DNA from: Uranotaenia lowii
Taxonomy: Eukaryota > Arthropoda > Insecta > Diptera > Culicidae
NCBI RefSeq assembly: GCF_029784155.1
Contig: NC_073693.1
Span: 231,189,621 to 231,253,620, forward strand
Direction of reading: 5' to 3'
Length of the DNA: 64,000 nt
Part shown: positions 44,940-55,085 of the stretch, in pieces
Layout: every line of letters begins with the position of its first letter
Position numbering within the stretch: the first letter of the stretch is position 1
Made by a program: the position numbers and the translations under genes
The notes under the pieces: model-generated
The model's input: only the letters and a program-made list of their open reading frames with translations
Databases searched by the model: none
What the model was told of the DNA's origin: nothing

Positions 44940-46880
44940 GCTTCAATAAAAGAGTTAATATCAAAACTGAACTCATTTTAATAAATTTGCCTTGTTCTCA
45001 ACTCTTTGGGTTTAAAAAAGATGAAAAATCAAAACAAAGGTTTACTCATCCTGAGCCAAAATGATAAAAAGGTAGACTATTTGATATCATTTTTATCAAC
45101 TGATTATTCATTAGGTGGAAAATACAACTATAAAAAGTGTTTAGTGACTGGTTTTTTGATATTTTCAGCTAAAGTTTTGAAACTGAAACTTAGAAATTGA
45201 ATATAGAAGTCAAAGTCTTACAGGATGAAATTGACAGGTCACAATAATGTGTGACATCATATCATATCAGCTCCTATTTCGACATTAGTAAACCACATGT
45301 GATTCTGTTAGCCAATTAGCAAATCCAAATTTACCAGAGCGCCGAGATACCGACACCGGAGATCACATTCCGGATCCGGCTCATCCGCGTAGAGCACAGT
45401 ACCTCACGAATGATAGATCTGCTCAATTTTGATTGCTCATACTGATGTGTGTCCGGGAAAAATGGTTAATGCTTCATCAAGTGAAATTGTGATTTTCGAA
45501 TTATCATTCTCAGCTACATTTTTAAATTCTATTTTCAAATTATGGTATTCACAAATAATTTTAAAATTATGTAGTATTTTTTTTATTAGTTAACTAGAAG
45601 TTTTTTGAGGGTCAATCGAGTAACTGCCATTTCAGCCAGCTCGTGATGGAATTTTTCCACCCGAATTACGCGCACGTCCAAATTTGCTGCCATGGTTGCT
45701 CTATTAGCATTTTAGAAATTGCAGACTGACGCACATCTGGCCTCGTTTTTGGTGCCCTGAACTAGAACATTATAATTGCGAATAAATTTTGCTTGCAGCT
45801 TGTGCGTTCCAAAGGAAGGAAGCTTTTTGTTGGAATCAGAGAAAAAAGACTAATGGATAACGTTCGCTGATAATTGAAACTTGTTACTAAAATATTATAT
45901 GAGCAAGATTTACTTATGAATTATACATCATAACCGAGGGGCGATAGGATTCCGCATCTCCGAACCCCAACTGTGCGCCCCCTCGAAATTTGTTCGCTCG
46001 CTGACTAATCCCATCGAATGTTTATGCACGCCTCCGGGGAAATTTCTGGTCCCATCCTCGATGATGCTCGGTTTGCGAAACATGGTTTTCCGTTATCCTT
46101 CTCCGAGGGCATCGAGAGGATCCAAAATAGGAAATAAGCCAAAAATAAGAAAGTATCTCTCCATCATGTCGAAGCCCGGGTGAGGCACACTGTCCCTTGT
46201 TTTTGCGTGCGGTTTTCCGTTGTTGGTTCCCGGAAAAAGAAATCCCGAAAAGTGCTGCACAGGAAGAAGCTTCAGGGAACGCTTCAAAGTATGACAGAGT
46301 CGTGCAAATGAAATGAACAAGGCTCTCTCCCTCTGTCTCTAAGTCCCTAAACAGCTCATCCGTCCGGATGAATTATGCAGATGAGCTGGAGCCATCGGGA
46401 TGTGGAAAGCTAGCCAGCGTATTCCAGAGTATCACTCCCACATTGCAAATAGCAAGCAAGCTAGCAAAAGTACTTACTCCTAAAGAGAGGCGCATTGCAT
46501 TATGGCTTTATAAACAATTCTGAAATGGCACTGTGTCGTACCACAATGGCAGTTTTGAGTGTGACACAGAAATGGAATAGTAGGAATTAAACCACTCTCT
46601 GGTCTATTCTGATGATTTATCGATTTTTGGTTACTCTGTGTTCCAATTTAAAATTGTAAGGGATCCCATTTTTTTTTGAAATTTTCCTTTGTAAGCGTGT
46701 GTAAATTTTTTTTTCAAATATTACAGATTAGAATGAGCGCTCTTCGTTGTAAAACCTGGGATTTAAGGGTTTATCCTAGGGTAGGTTCCGTTTATTCAGA
46801 CAATGTTCCGCCGTCTCGCTTTTTTCTCAAATAGTCCCTCTGTTTTCTGTAAGAATTTTTGTGGTAGACTCAACCCTCTA
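44940..46880. other. Unique higher-GC region, no gene identified
   Basis: 45240-46460 has balanced composition and no repeats that I can see. Open frame 46093-46320 (minus) has no domain. Likely host non-coding sequence. Confidence 0.4.
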
Positions 46881-46903
46881 CGGTTCTTCCACTTCAAAAT
46901 AAT

Positions 46904-47089
46904 TTGTCAGTGTTGGATGAGAACACTTCTTATAAAATCTCTCCTCGATCATATTTGACTTCTTTATTTTCCAATCTTCTTTTATCCAACCATACTTACA
47001 AAACTAGAAATAGTCTTAGGTATTTTAAGAACATGACATTCATCGATAAGGCTGAAGAACTGAATTACAATTTTATGAAGTTTCACTGA
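46904..47089 (+). pseudogene. Possible LINE ORF2 C-terminal remnant
   Basis: The frame includes SPRSYLTSLFSNLLLSNHTY followed by KTRNSLRYF and ends in a stop. HxYxTRNxxx is a phrase common near the C-terminus of non-LTR retrotransposon ORF2 proteins. It is short and isolated. Confidence 0.4.
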
Positions 47090-47233
47090 TTTACACTGAA
47101 AAAACCTATATTTGGCATCAATTAAAATTCATTGGTTCAACACAGTAAATCATTCAAATGTTTTTTTTTTTAGTTTTTCTCCACAAAATTAACAACTGAA
47201 TTCAAAATTGAATAGCTTGTTAAGTCCTTAGAA

Positions 47234-47717
47234 TTAAAAGTTGCCAGAAAATTTTCCAGACATATCCGAGCCGGACGAATCCGGGCTAATTTATCTAAAA
47301 ATCTGGCAAATTATGGGCTTTTGATTCCAAAATTTTTAACGCAAAATCCAGACTATATCCGGTCAAATTGGTCCAAACAATGAAGTTATTCAATAAAAAA
47401 AAAAACCCTTTATAAAATATTGTTTCAACAAATTACATCAGCAGATTTTACATCGTATTTTAGGCTTATGAAAAACTGTTCATGTTTATTTAGATAAAAC
47501 ATGCTCAAAAAATCGATTTTGGACGTAAAAATAAAAACTATAATAACTCATCTTAGATTCTGTTTTGTTCAATTTTGAAATAAAGTTAATAAATATGCGC
47601 AAAATCCAGACATTTTTCACAAAATCCGGGAAATCGGGCCGGACCAAACTTAACCTAAATTTTGTATCAAATATCCGAGCAAGCTTGAATCAAATCGGGC
47701 AATCTGGCAAGTTTTAT
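47234..47717 (+). mobile_element. GGTTGCC-family MITE, copy
   Basis: The left end reads TTAAAAGTTGCCAGAAA. The right end reads CGGGCAATCTGGCAAG. CATATCCGAGCCGGACGAAT and CGGGCCGGACCAAACTTAAC lie inside. Confidence 0.65.
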
Positions 47718-48889
47718 CTTAACATCACTATGACAATCTGGTTCAGTTAAGCGTTTTTATGTACGTTCTAGTGATGTTAAAATTTTTCGATTGAAGTAAA
47801 TATTCTTTAAATTGTTTCCAACTGATGATAGCTCCAGATGTTTCTCGTGAATTCTAAACGAATTCCTTGAATGTAATGCTTAACCCTTTGATGCATGACT
47901 TTTTTTAAATGAGAATAGCAGTTATTGATTCGGTGAAATGATAATATGTTGATTCGAATAACACAACTCAACAGATTTGAAGTCGTTATTTTGAGTGTTT
48001 TGAAAATTATGCCCCATCAAATTTAAAAAATATTTTTCAAAACGATTTTGCAAATTTCTTCCAAACTTCATGAATTTGGTGCAGAAAAGTGTTTGTGATT
48101 GATTGAGATTAAAAAATTTGTTAGAATTTGCAAATCCAAAGAAATAACAACAATTTTCCAAAAACTACTATTTTTCAAAAAATAAATAAATAAATAAATT
48201 TGAATTTTGCAATTTTTCCGCTAACTTTGTTCAATATCTTACAGATATATTAAAAATATTGTTAAAAATACCATAGGATAAGTTTTTTTTAATCTCAAGA
48301 ATATTTTTTATGAATTCATCACTCAAAAATATCGACGCGTTTTCGAGATATTTGAATTTTGATTAGGGTTCTTTAAATACAAAACAATGCATTAAAGGGT
48401 TGAGGAAAAAGTCAAATTCCGGATAAAATAAGACAGGACTTCCGATTATTTTCAATCAAATAATGAATGAACGAACATGTGAAATTTAAATATACTTGGT
48501 AGATAACCAAAACCGGCTGTAAAAAAAATTAAAAACTTTCTTCAAATTTAGGATTTAAAATTACCCTGAACTTCAATATTTTCGACTTAAATGTTCTCAT
48601 TATACATCGATGGAAGTTTTCTTGAGATTTCAATTTTTTAAACCAATTTTTAAAGGTATCCATATTTCAATACTATCTATGAATTATTTCAGCTTAAGGA
48701 ACATATACATTTGTATGGGAATGAACGTAAACATTTGGTTTAATTTTTTTTGTACGTTTTATTTAATTAGGGATTAACATCCTGTTTTCACCCTCTTTGG
48801 TTTTTAAGAGTTTCTGGAATGTCCCGCTTTTTCGTGAAATGTCCCGCTTTTTTCTGAAAGTATCTGATAAGCCTAGTTTATCCTATGGT
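47718..48889. other. AT-rich non-coding sequence
   Basis: An (AAAT)n microsatellite is at about 48177-48199. No gene seen. Confidence 0.5.
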
Positions 48890-49185
48890 TGCCGAAAAAA
48901 ATCTGTGTTTTGGCGAATAAAAATTCTAACATTCTGTGGTTGTACTAAAAAACTCTGTGATGGTTTTCTGTGACAATATTTCCTTATGTTTCATTGAAAA
49001 TTTATGAAAAATATGGTCTTTTTTATTGTTTACCTGAACAAAATCAATGAACCTTACTAATCTTATTATGTTTTCCAATCTTAACTGAGAAATCCGAAAT
49101 TTGTATTGACATCAAGAATTAAAATTTTGAAAATACGTTCAAAATCCAAAAAATCTATGAATATTCCCCAAAATTTGTGCATGCA
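48890..49185 (+). mobile_element. TTCTGTGA repeat, copy 1
   Basis: GGTTGCCGAAAAAAATCTGT opens the copy. CTCTGTGATGGTTTTCTGTG, AAATACGTTCAAAAT and CTATGAATATTCC follow in the same order as in the copy at 49300. The right end is missing, where the tRNA-like stretch begins. Confidence 0.65.
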
Positions 49186-49221
49186 TTGATCATGAATGGT
49201 AAATGAAAATAAATTTGCCTC

Positions 49222-49290
49222 GACCAGGAATCGAACTCGATTCCTCTGATTATTTCACCGACGCCTTACCAATAGGCCAAATCGTCAGAT
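49222..49290 (-). mobile_element. tRNA-related SINE head (degenerate)
   Basis: On the minus strand, TTTGGCCTATTGGTAAGGC (A-box and D-arm-like, with a GCCT/AGGC stem) precedes GAGTTCGATTCC (B-box-like). The acceptor and anticodon stems do not pair well. It sits between the two TTCTGTGA repeats. Confidence 0.45.
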
Positions 49291-49299
49291 GAAACTAGT

Positions 49300-49674
49300 C
49301 AAGGTTGCCGAAAAAAAATCTGTGTTTTGATGAAAAAAAAATCCTGACTTTCTGTGTTTTTACCCTAAAATTCTGTGACGGTTTTCTGTGATGACTTTTT
49401 CATCAATGTTATTCAAAGGTCATGTCAAATTGCGTCTTTTTAACATTTTACTAAAGAAAAATCAATTAACATTACCAATTTTATCATATTATTCCATTTC
49501 AAAGATAATTATCCAAAATTTATACAGACATAAAAAGTTGAGTTTTGAAAAATACGTCCAACATTTTAAAATTCTGTGAAATCTGTGAATATTCCGAATA
49601 TTCTGTGTTCTGTGATGAAAATTGGCTCAAAATTCTGTGAAATTATAGATTTTTCTGTGATTTCGGAAACCTTG
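49300..49674 (+). mobile_element. TTCTGTGA repeat, copy 2 with both ends
   Basis: The ends AAGGTTGCCGAAA and TTTCGGAAACCTT are inverted. AATTCTGTGA and TTTTCTGTGA recur. The ends share AAGGTTGCC with the other MITE family in this window, but the internal words differ. Confidence 0.65.
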
Positions 49675-49729
49675 GCTGTAGTTCTAAAACTCAATTGAAT
49701 TCATTGAGTTTATTTCGCTGCTAGATTCT

Positions 49730-50071
49730 ACGGCAGTAAACGCTCATCGTGCCCCGATCAATGGTGCTTATACTGCCCCAGGGGGATTCTTGTGATGTCC
49801 TTAAAGAGCTTGATTTCCAGATGTTGGCAAAAAAAATTTAAAATCCATTTTTAAACGAATTTATCCCCTTTTTAATGTTACAGCCCGTTTGAAAATATAC
49901 TTTTTTGGTGTTTGATTACAAAACAATAATGTAACTCACATATTATAGCTGTTTTCTCTGACTAAACAAACGTCTTCCTTAAGGTGGCCTTTATGCCCTT
50001 ATTTCCCCTACCATTGTAGAAAAGAGGTGTGCTTACTATGCCTCGGATGCTCGTTATGCCTTTATCTCCCC
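49730..50071 (-). mobile_element. ATAAGGGC/TAGGGG repeat ends
   Basis: Two nearby right ends are visible. One is GGCCTTTATGCCCTTATTTC then CCCTA at about 50005. The other is GCTCGTTATGCCTTTATCTC then CCC at 50071, matching in reverse the 43294 element. TGCCCC phrases precede them. At least two overlapping or nested copies are present. Confidence 0.5.
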
Positions 50072-50129
50072 TGATGTTTCAAAATGCATCGTTTTGATAT
50101 ATTCATGCATGATATTGGATGGTAATTTT

Positions 50130-50320
50130 TAAATGAGTTCTCTAAATTTTTAAATCCAATTAGGCTGGAACAAATATCAACTTCTTTTGTCACCCCCTCC
50201 TTCGAAATTTCCAAAAGTCAGGAAGGGGGAAATAAATAAAGTTTGAAGTAATTTATGTAGATTTCAAAAAAGAATAATCAAATATTCGAGTTACAAAAAA
50301 ACAATTTGAAATTTGATCTG
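50130..50320 (+). repeat. Direct partner of the 17690 repeat
   Basis: Shares GGGGGAAATAAATAAAGTTT and its surroundings with 17690-17880. Confidence 0.6.
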
Positions 50321-50689
50321 GCCTTATTAGAATTTCTTTAATGTCGTTTGAAAAATATAAAACAAATGTATTTTCTTAAACCAGAATCTTTTTTCAAGCC
50401 CATTAATTTGAATTATTGTTAAGAAATTCACGATCTAATATGTCAATTGTAGGAGACAAAATGTTCAGAGCTAAGAATTTTTAACTTTGAAACTGCAGTC
50501 CAAAACATTTTTCCGTTTAACTTATTTTTACTTTCGAAAATCTTTTTTTTTTCTTTTCAAATTGATCATGATTTTGAAATTGATCCAGGAAAACTGCAAA
50601 AAAATTTAAAATGGCAACTTAAGAGCCTATTTTTAAACTGATATGTTAAATGATGTGTTTTTGTGTAATGTTATCACCAAACTTTTATT

Positions 50690-52310
50690 TCTGATATTTT
50701 TTCATGAAGCTTTAGCACAAGCTAGATAAACTTATAAACTCTTCATTCAGAGAGTTTCGAATATTTGGCGGGCATTAAGAAGAGAAATTCAGCTGTTATA
50801 GTGAAAAAAGGGGGAACTGAGATTACTTAACACAAAATAAGCTGGAACTTTCTAAAACTTTACCTTTTTTATTTCACCATTTGGTGAGATTATGTTAAAA
50901 AAATATATTCTAATCCCGAAATAATCCTCATATTAATTCTGCTTTAATTTTTTATCGCGTTGATCGATTTTAATAAAATTTGACTACATACTATAATGTA
51001 CTTTTAAATATAATCTTCCCAAATTTTGAGATGAAAACGTTAATTTTACAAAGTTATAGCTAATTTTTGAGGCAATCTCAATTTTCCCTACTTCTACTAA
51101 AATTGCTGTACTTCTTTTTCTAGTGCCAGCAAAATATTCGAAACTTATTCAATGAGTTGATAAGTGCATCTGCTTGTAGGAGAGTTTCATGAAAAAATAT
51201 CAATTGTGAGAGAAATGGCATTCTGGCGAATTTAGAAGTTTGTGCGCTGCTCTGACCGATTTTTTTTCTTTTTTGAACGCAACTCTAAATTTCATTTCAA
51301 AAATTACACAAAAACATTCCCGGTTAAAGTCAACCTAACAAAATACTACGTTCAATCAAAAGATTTTGTAAACCCTTTACTTAGTCAGTATAATATTTCA
51401 ATTATGAATTGATCCTAACAGCCTATATTAAATAAATTTATGTTTTGATAATATGATAAATTAGTCTCTCTAATCGAACAATCAATCAATTAATATGATA
51501 TATTAAAAAATTAATATTTTTGAGCAACAGAGTGTTTTGATTTAATTCAGTCCTTTTCAATACAAAAAAAAATTGAATTTGTTTCCTCGTTCAAAAAATC
51601 AAATTTCAAATCTTGGTTCAATTTTTTTTAAATTCAAGATACTATCCCAGTTATACTGTGAATCTGAGCTCTGATTATTGTTTTTATTTTAATTATTTTC
51701 AATGAGGTCGATGACATTATTTTTAAAAGATTTTGGAGTTTTGATTTAAATTTACGATTCTTATTTAATTTTTTCAACTTAATTTTACATCTGATTTTTA
51801 TTTTATATTTGGATTTGAGATAGGAATTTTTCTCTCTGAATATGAAAATTATAATTTTGATTATTTTTAACTTTCAAGCATTTTTTATGTTCGTATTTTA
51901 TTCCTGTTTACAGATTTTTCTTTCCTTAGTTTGAAATCTAATTCATTCAAAAAGAATGAAAATGCTCGCTACCTCGAAACCAACCTGCCTCATATTCCGC
52001 CCACATTAATTTGATGGATTATGATAAAGTTGGGCCAGAGACGTGAATGTACTTTCTTACAAAATCTCACAAAATTTTCAGGTTAAAACGTGAAATTTGA
52101 AAATGTCTCCTACTTTTACTACAATTGCTGCTTCTCTTTTCATAGAGCACGCAAGTTCGAAATTCAATGCATGAAGAGTTTATAAGTTTAATAAGATTGT
52201 GGGAAAGTTTAATAAAAAAATATTAACTGTGGGAGAAATGGTAACCTGTAAAAGTTGGAAGATTGTGCGCTAATTTGCGTAAATTCATCCTTTTTTTAAC
52301 TCAATTTAAT
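50690..52310. repeat. Three related stretches, two direct and one inverted
   Basis: 51050-51240 and 52080-52260 are direct copies: TTACTACAATTGCTG or TACTAAAATTGCTG, then ATTCGAAAC, then AAAAAATAT and GTGAGAGAAATGG or GTGGGAGAAATGG. 50690-50775 is the same in reverse (CTTATAAACTCTTCATTCAG). The inverted pair 50690/51200 could form a hairpin. No coding capacity is seen between 50320 and 52880. Confidence 0.6.
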
Positions 52311-52882
52311 TCAAATTTAAAGCATTTATTGATAGCCTAAAAACTCATAAAAAATTTTTATTGAATCTATCATTGTAATTTTTAAGGTCAGTAAGAAGAA
52401 AACTTTTCAAATAAAGAAACATTGTTCTTAAAAATTAACTTTCCAAAAGTATCTGGTTTTATAAATGCTTCCTGTTAAACAATTAGGTATTTTAAATGTA
52501 TCACCCTTTGTTAATAGTACGAAAACGATTAGAAATTTACTTTACCAGTTTTTCATACATTTTTGAGAAACTTGTAGTTTACGTTCAATTAAATAAAAAT
52601 GAAAAAAATTCCAAAGTTTATCATTTTTGCACTTATACTCTTTTTGCTCTGAGAATCTCAAAAATGTTTCTCAAAGTATATACCTAGTAAAGTCAGATGC
52701 GAGTCCTGTAACTCACATAAATGCAAGTAAAGTTGGTAGCGCTCATTTTTTATCAATTTGACAAAGTAGAGTTTTTTATTTAAGCTTAAATTTATTAAAA
52801 AAACATTTTAATAAAATTTTATCTTTATTGGCATTTCGGAAAATTTTAAAGATACTTAAATTTCGCAGAGGAACAGAACTGT

Positions 52883-53338
52883 TTATTACCCTGTTTTAAG
52901 AGAAGTTTTTAATAATGTTAGAAGCGCAACATTTTAAGCACGAAAACTTTTCAAAAATCTTATACCTATACAATAGTGATTTAAAAGTTTTTACAAGCGA
53001 AAATATTTCGCTGCGCTCTACCATCCTTGTGGCATTTTTTTTTATTTTAATAAATCTAAACTTCATCTGAGTTATGCTTATATTAAAAAACAAAAATTTG
53101 AACAGTTCCGTGCGTTTTATTACCCTGTTTTTAGAAAAGTTTCTTAATTATATTAGAAGCGCAACATTTTAAGCACGAATTCAAAAATCTTATACCTATA
53201 CCAGGTATAATGATTTAAAAGTATTCACGAGCTGGAAATATTAAGTTCAGTTTGTTATTAAAAGGTTTTTTCGCCGCACTTTACCATCCTTGTGGCATTT
53301 TTTTTTCTTTTCAAATTTTAATAAATCTAAACTTCATC
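52883..53338 (+). repeat. Local tandem duplication of about 235 bp
   Basis: TTATTACCCTGTTTT opens both copies (about 52884 and 53118). AGAAGCGCAACATTTTAAGC, AATCTTATACCTATAC, CTTGTGGCATTTTTTT and AATAAATCTAAACTTCATC follow in both. The second copy has an extra stretch of about 45 bp near 53233-53275. Confidence 0.8.
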
Positions 53339-53463
53339 ATTTCTCTGGTTTCTTGTTTCTTTCATATTCAGAGTTTTATTTTAATACAAATTTGAGTTTA
53401 GAAGATGTTTAATGCAAAAAGCGACTAGACATGAGACCTGAGACCTAAGGTATACGGTAACAA

Positions 53464-53477
53464 AGGTAAAAATATTT
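53464..53477 (+). repeat. Target-site duplication, 5' copy
   Basis: AGGTAAAAATATTT, matching 13 of 14 bases with AGGTTAAAATATTT after the poly(A) tail. Confidence 0.8.
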
Positions 53478-53660
53478 CACACTTCCATCTGTACCGTTGA
53501 GCCGTCAACACGTACGCCGGAGCATCGTATCGTTGCTGTGTACCTGCAGGAACATTTTTACATTATTTATTTTTTCCTTACCTGTTTTTCAATCAGCACT
53601 TTTCAGTGCTAAAATTATTTCTATTTTCTTTTATTCATATTTTTCTCTTTTCTTTCCAGC
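53478..53660 (+). promoter_or_regulatory. 5' UTR, likely internal pol II promoter
   Basis: The element begins at 53478, just after the target duplication. Jockey-type elements carry their promoter downstream of the transcription start so that each copy keeps it. I see no TATA box, which fits. The junction reads TTTCACACTT, only loosely initiator-like. Confidence 0.4.
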
Positions 53661-55085
53661 ATGGGGAAGTCTTCGGCCGGCTCAAGGGCCGGAAGAAAAC
53701 GGATTGCTGAACCTAGGCCATCTGCCAAAAAAGTTGAAATTTCCAATTCATTCGATGTCCTTCATAACATTGGTGATGAGGAAATATTCATATTTAATTC
53801 TGATAAGAGTACTAAGAAACCTTCTTCTTCTTATACTCTTAAAAACGAAAAGGTTCCACCAATTACGGTCACGATTCCTGACTTCAATGCCTTTCGGAAA
53901 GAAATCGTCACTTCCGTCAAGGATGTGAAGATTTCTTTTCAGATCGGTCGAAGGGGAACTGCTCGTATTTTGGCGGAATCTTTTAATGATTTTCAAAAAA
54001 TTTTAAATTATTTGAATAATAAAAAACATCAATTTTTTACGTACGACACTAGAAGTGATCGTCCATTTAAAGTTGTACTTCGTGGTCTCACCGGCGATCA
54101 GACACCGGATGAGATCACATCTGAATTAAATTCTTTGTTAGGTTTTTCTCCAATTCAAGTAATTCAAATGAGGAAAAGAACCAACACGAATAATATCAGT
54201 AGTGTTGGTTTTGCTCCTGAGCTTTATTTGATCCATTTTAAAAAGGATCAAGTTAATAATTTGCAAATTCTTGAAAAGGCTCGTCTTATGTTTCATTGTC
54301 GAGTCAAATTCGAACCTTTTCGAAAATCTTCAACCAATTTCCTTCAAAATATTACGCAGTGTCGTCGTTGTCAAGCTTTTTGTCACGGCACTAAAAATTG
54401 TAGAATGAATGCCAGATGCATGCTTTGCGGCTCATTCGATCATGAAAAATCTAAATGCCTTTATGGTGGTGATAAACCAAAAACAGAATTTTTCAAGTGT
54501 GCAAATTGCGCAGGTAATCATTCCTCGAATTCGCTAGACTGTCCCATCAGGGCAAAAATTATTGCTTCTAGGAAAAATCCCAAAGTTTCCAGAAAAGTTT
54601 CTTCTCCTCCTTCCTCTTTTTCGTCTTCACACGTCGGGCCGGCAAACAACCTGCCTGTTCGCATTCAGCCTCGGTCTACATTGGAATCACGGCTGGGTAA
54701 TACCCGAAGTGAATTTAATGTTACCTGTGCTGAATCTGCGCCACAGACTCGTTGCTTATCGTTCTCAGAGGTGGTTGAAAATGGGTTGCCCTCTCCAGGC
54801 ATAACTAATAAAAATGGGAAAAAACCAAGTCTCAACGTTCATGCGAAGGCTTGGGAAAATCCCCGAAATTCAAATGCTTGTTCTTCTCTTTCATTTTCTG
54901 ATCCTAACAATTTTGTTGATTTGGGTGAGATTACTGAGGAAAAATTTAAATTTTTGCATCAAAATTTAATGGATATGATGCAACTTATGTTGAAAGCAAA
55001 ATCAATGTTTGAAGCTTTCCAAACTTCTTTTAATTATGCTAACAAAATTATTATGACTTTACGATTCCCTCATGGATCCAAATAG
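53661..55085 (+). CDS. Jockey ORF1 nucleic-acid-binding (Gag-like) protein
   Basis: 474 aa. It binds the element's RNA and forms the ribonucleoprotein that accompanies reverse transcription. The N-terminus is basic (GRKRIAEPRPSAKK). A central RNA-binding-like region (about residues 110-230) precedes three zinc knuckles: CRRCQAFCHGTKNC (about 234-247), CMLCGSFDHEKSKC (about 253-266) and CANCAGNHSSNSLDC (about 280-294). The first two are CCHC with x2-x4-x4 spacing and the third is x2-x3-x6, the usual Jockey arrangement. The C-terminal third is Ser- and Pro-rich. The start ATG at 53661 is the first long-frame ATG after the leader. The frame overlaps the start of ORF2 by 14 bases. Confidence 0.9.
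   Translation: MGKSSAGSRAGRKRIAEPRPSAKKVEISNSFDVLHNIGDEEIFIFNSDKSTKKPSSSYTLKNEKVPPITVTIPDFNAFRKEIVTSVKDVKISFQIGRRGTARILAESFNDFQKILNYLNNKKHQFFTYDTRSDRPFKVVLRGLTGDQTPDEITSELNSLLGFSPIQVIQMRKRTNTNNISSVGFAPELYLIHFKKDQVNNLQILEKARLMFHCRVKFEPFRKSSTNFLQNITQCRRCQAFCHGTKNCRMNARCMLCGSFDHEKSKCLYGGDKPKTEFFKCANCAGNHSSNSLDCPIRAKIIASRKNPKVSRKVSSPPSSFSSSHVGPANNLPVRIQPRSTLESRLGNTRSEFNVTCAESAPQTRCLSFSEVVENGLPSPGITNKNGKKPSLNVHAKAWENPRNSNACSSLSFSDPNNFVDLGEITEEKFKFLHQNLMDMMQLMLKAKSMFEAFQTSFNYANKIIMTLRFPHGSK

Noticed and set aside
43294..50071. One 6.8-kb element between matching TAGGGGAGATAAGGGC ends
   Set aside because: The interval holds a Helitron-like unit, other MITEs and unique sequence, and a second right end lies at about 50005. 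Separate copies are simpler.
53497..53928. 143-codon frame overlapping the start of Jockey ORF1
   Set aside because: Out of frame with ORF1 and rich in Phe/Ser/Leu from the pyrimidine-rich leader. ORF1 itself explains the coding signal.
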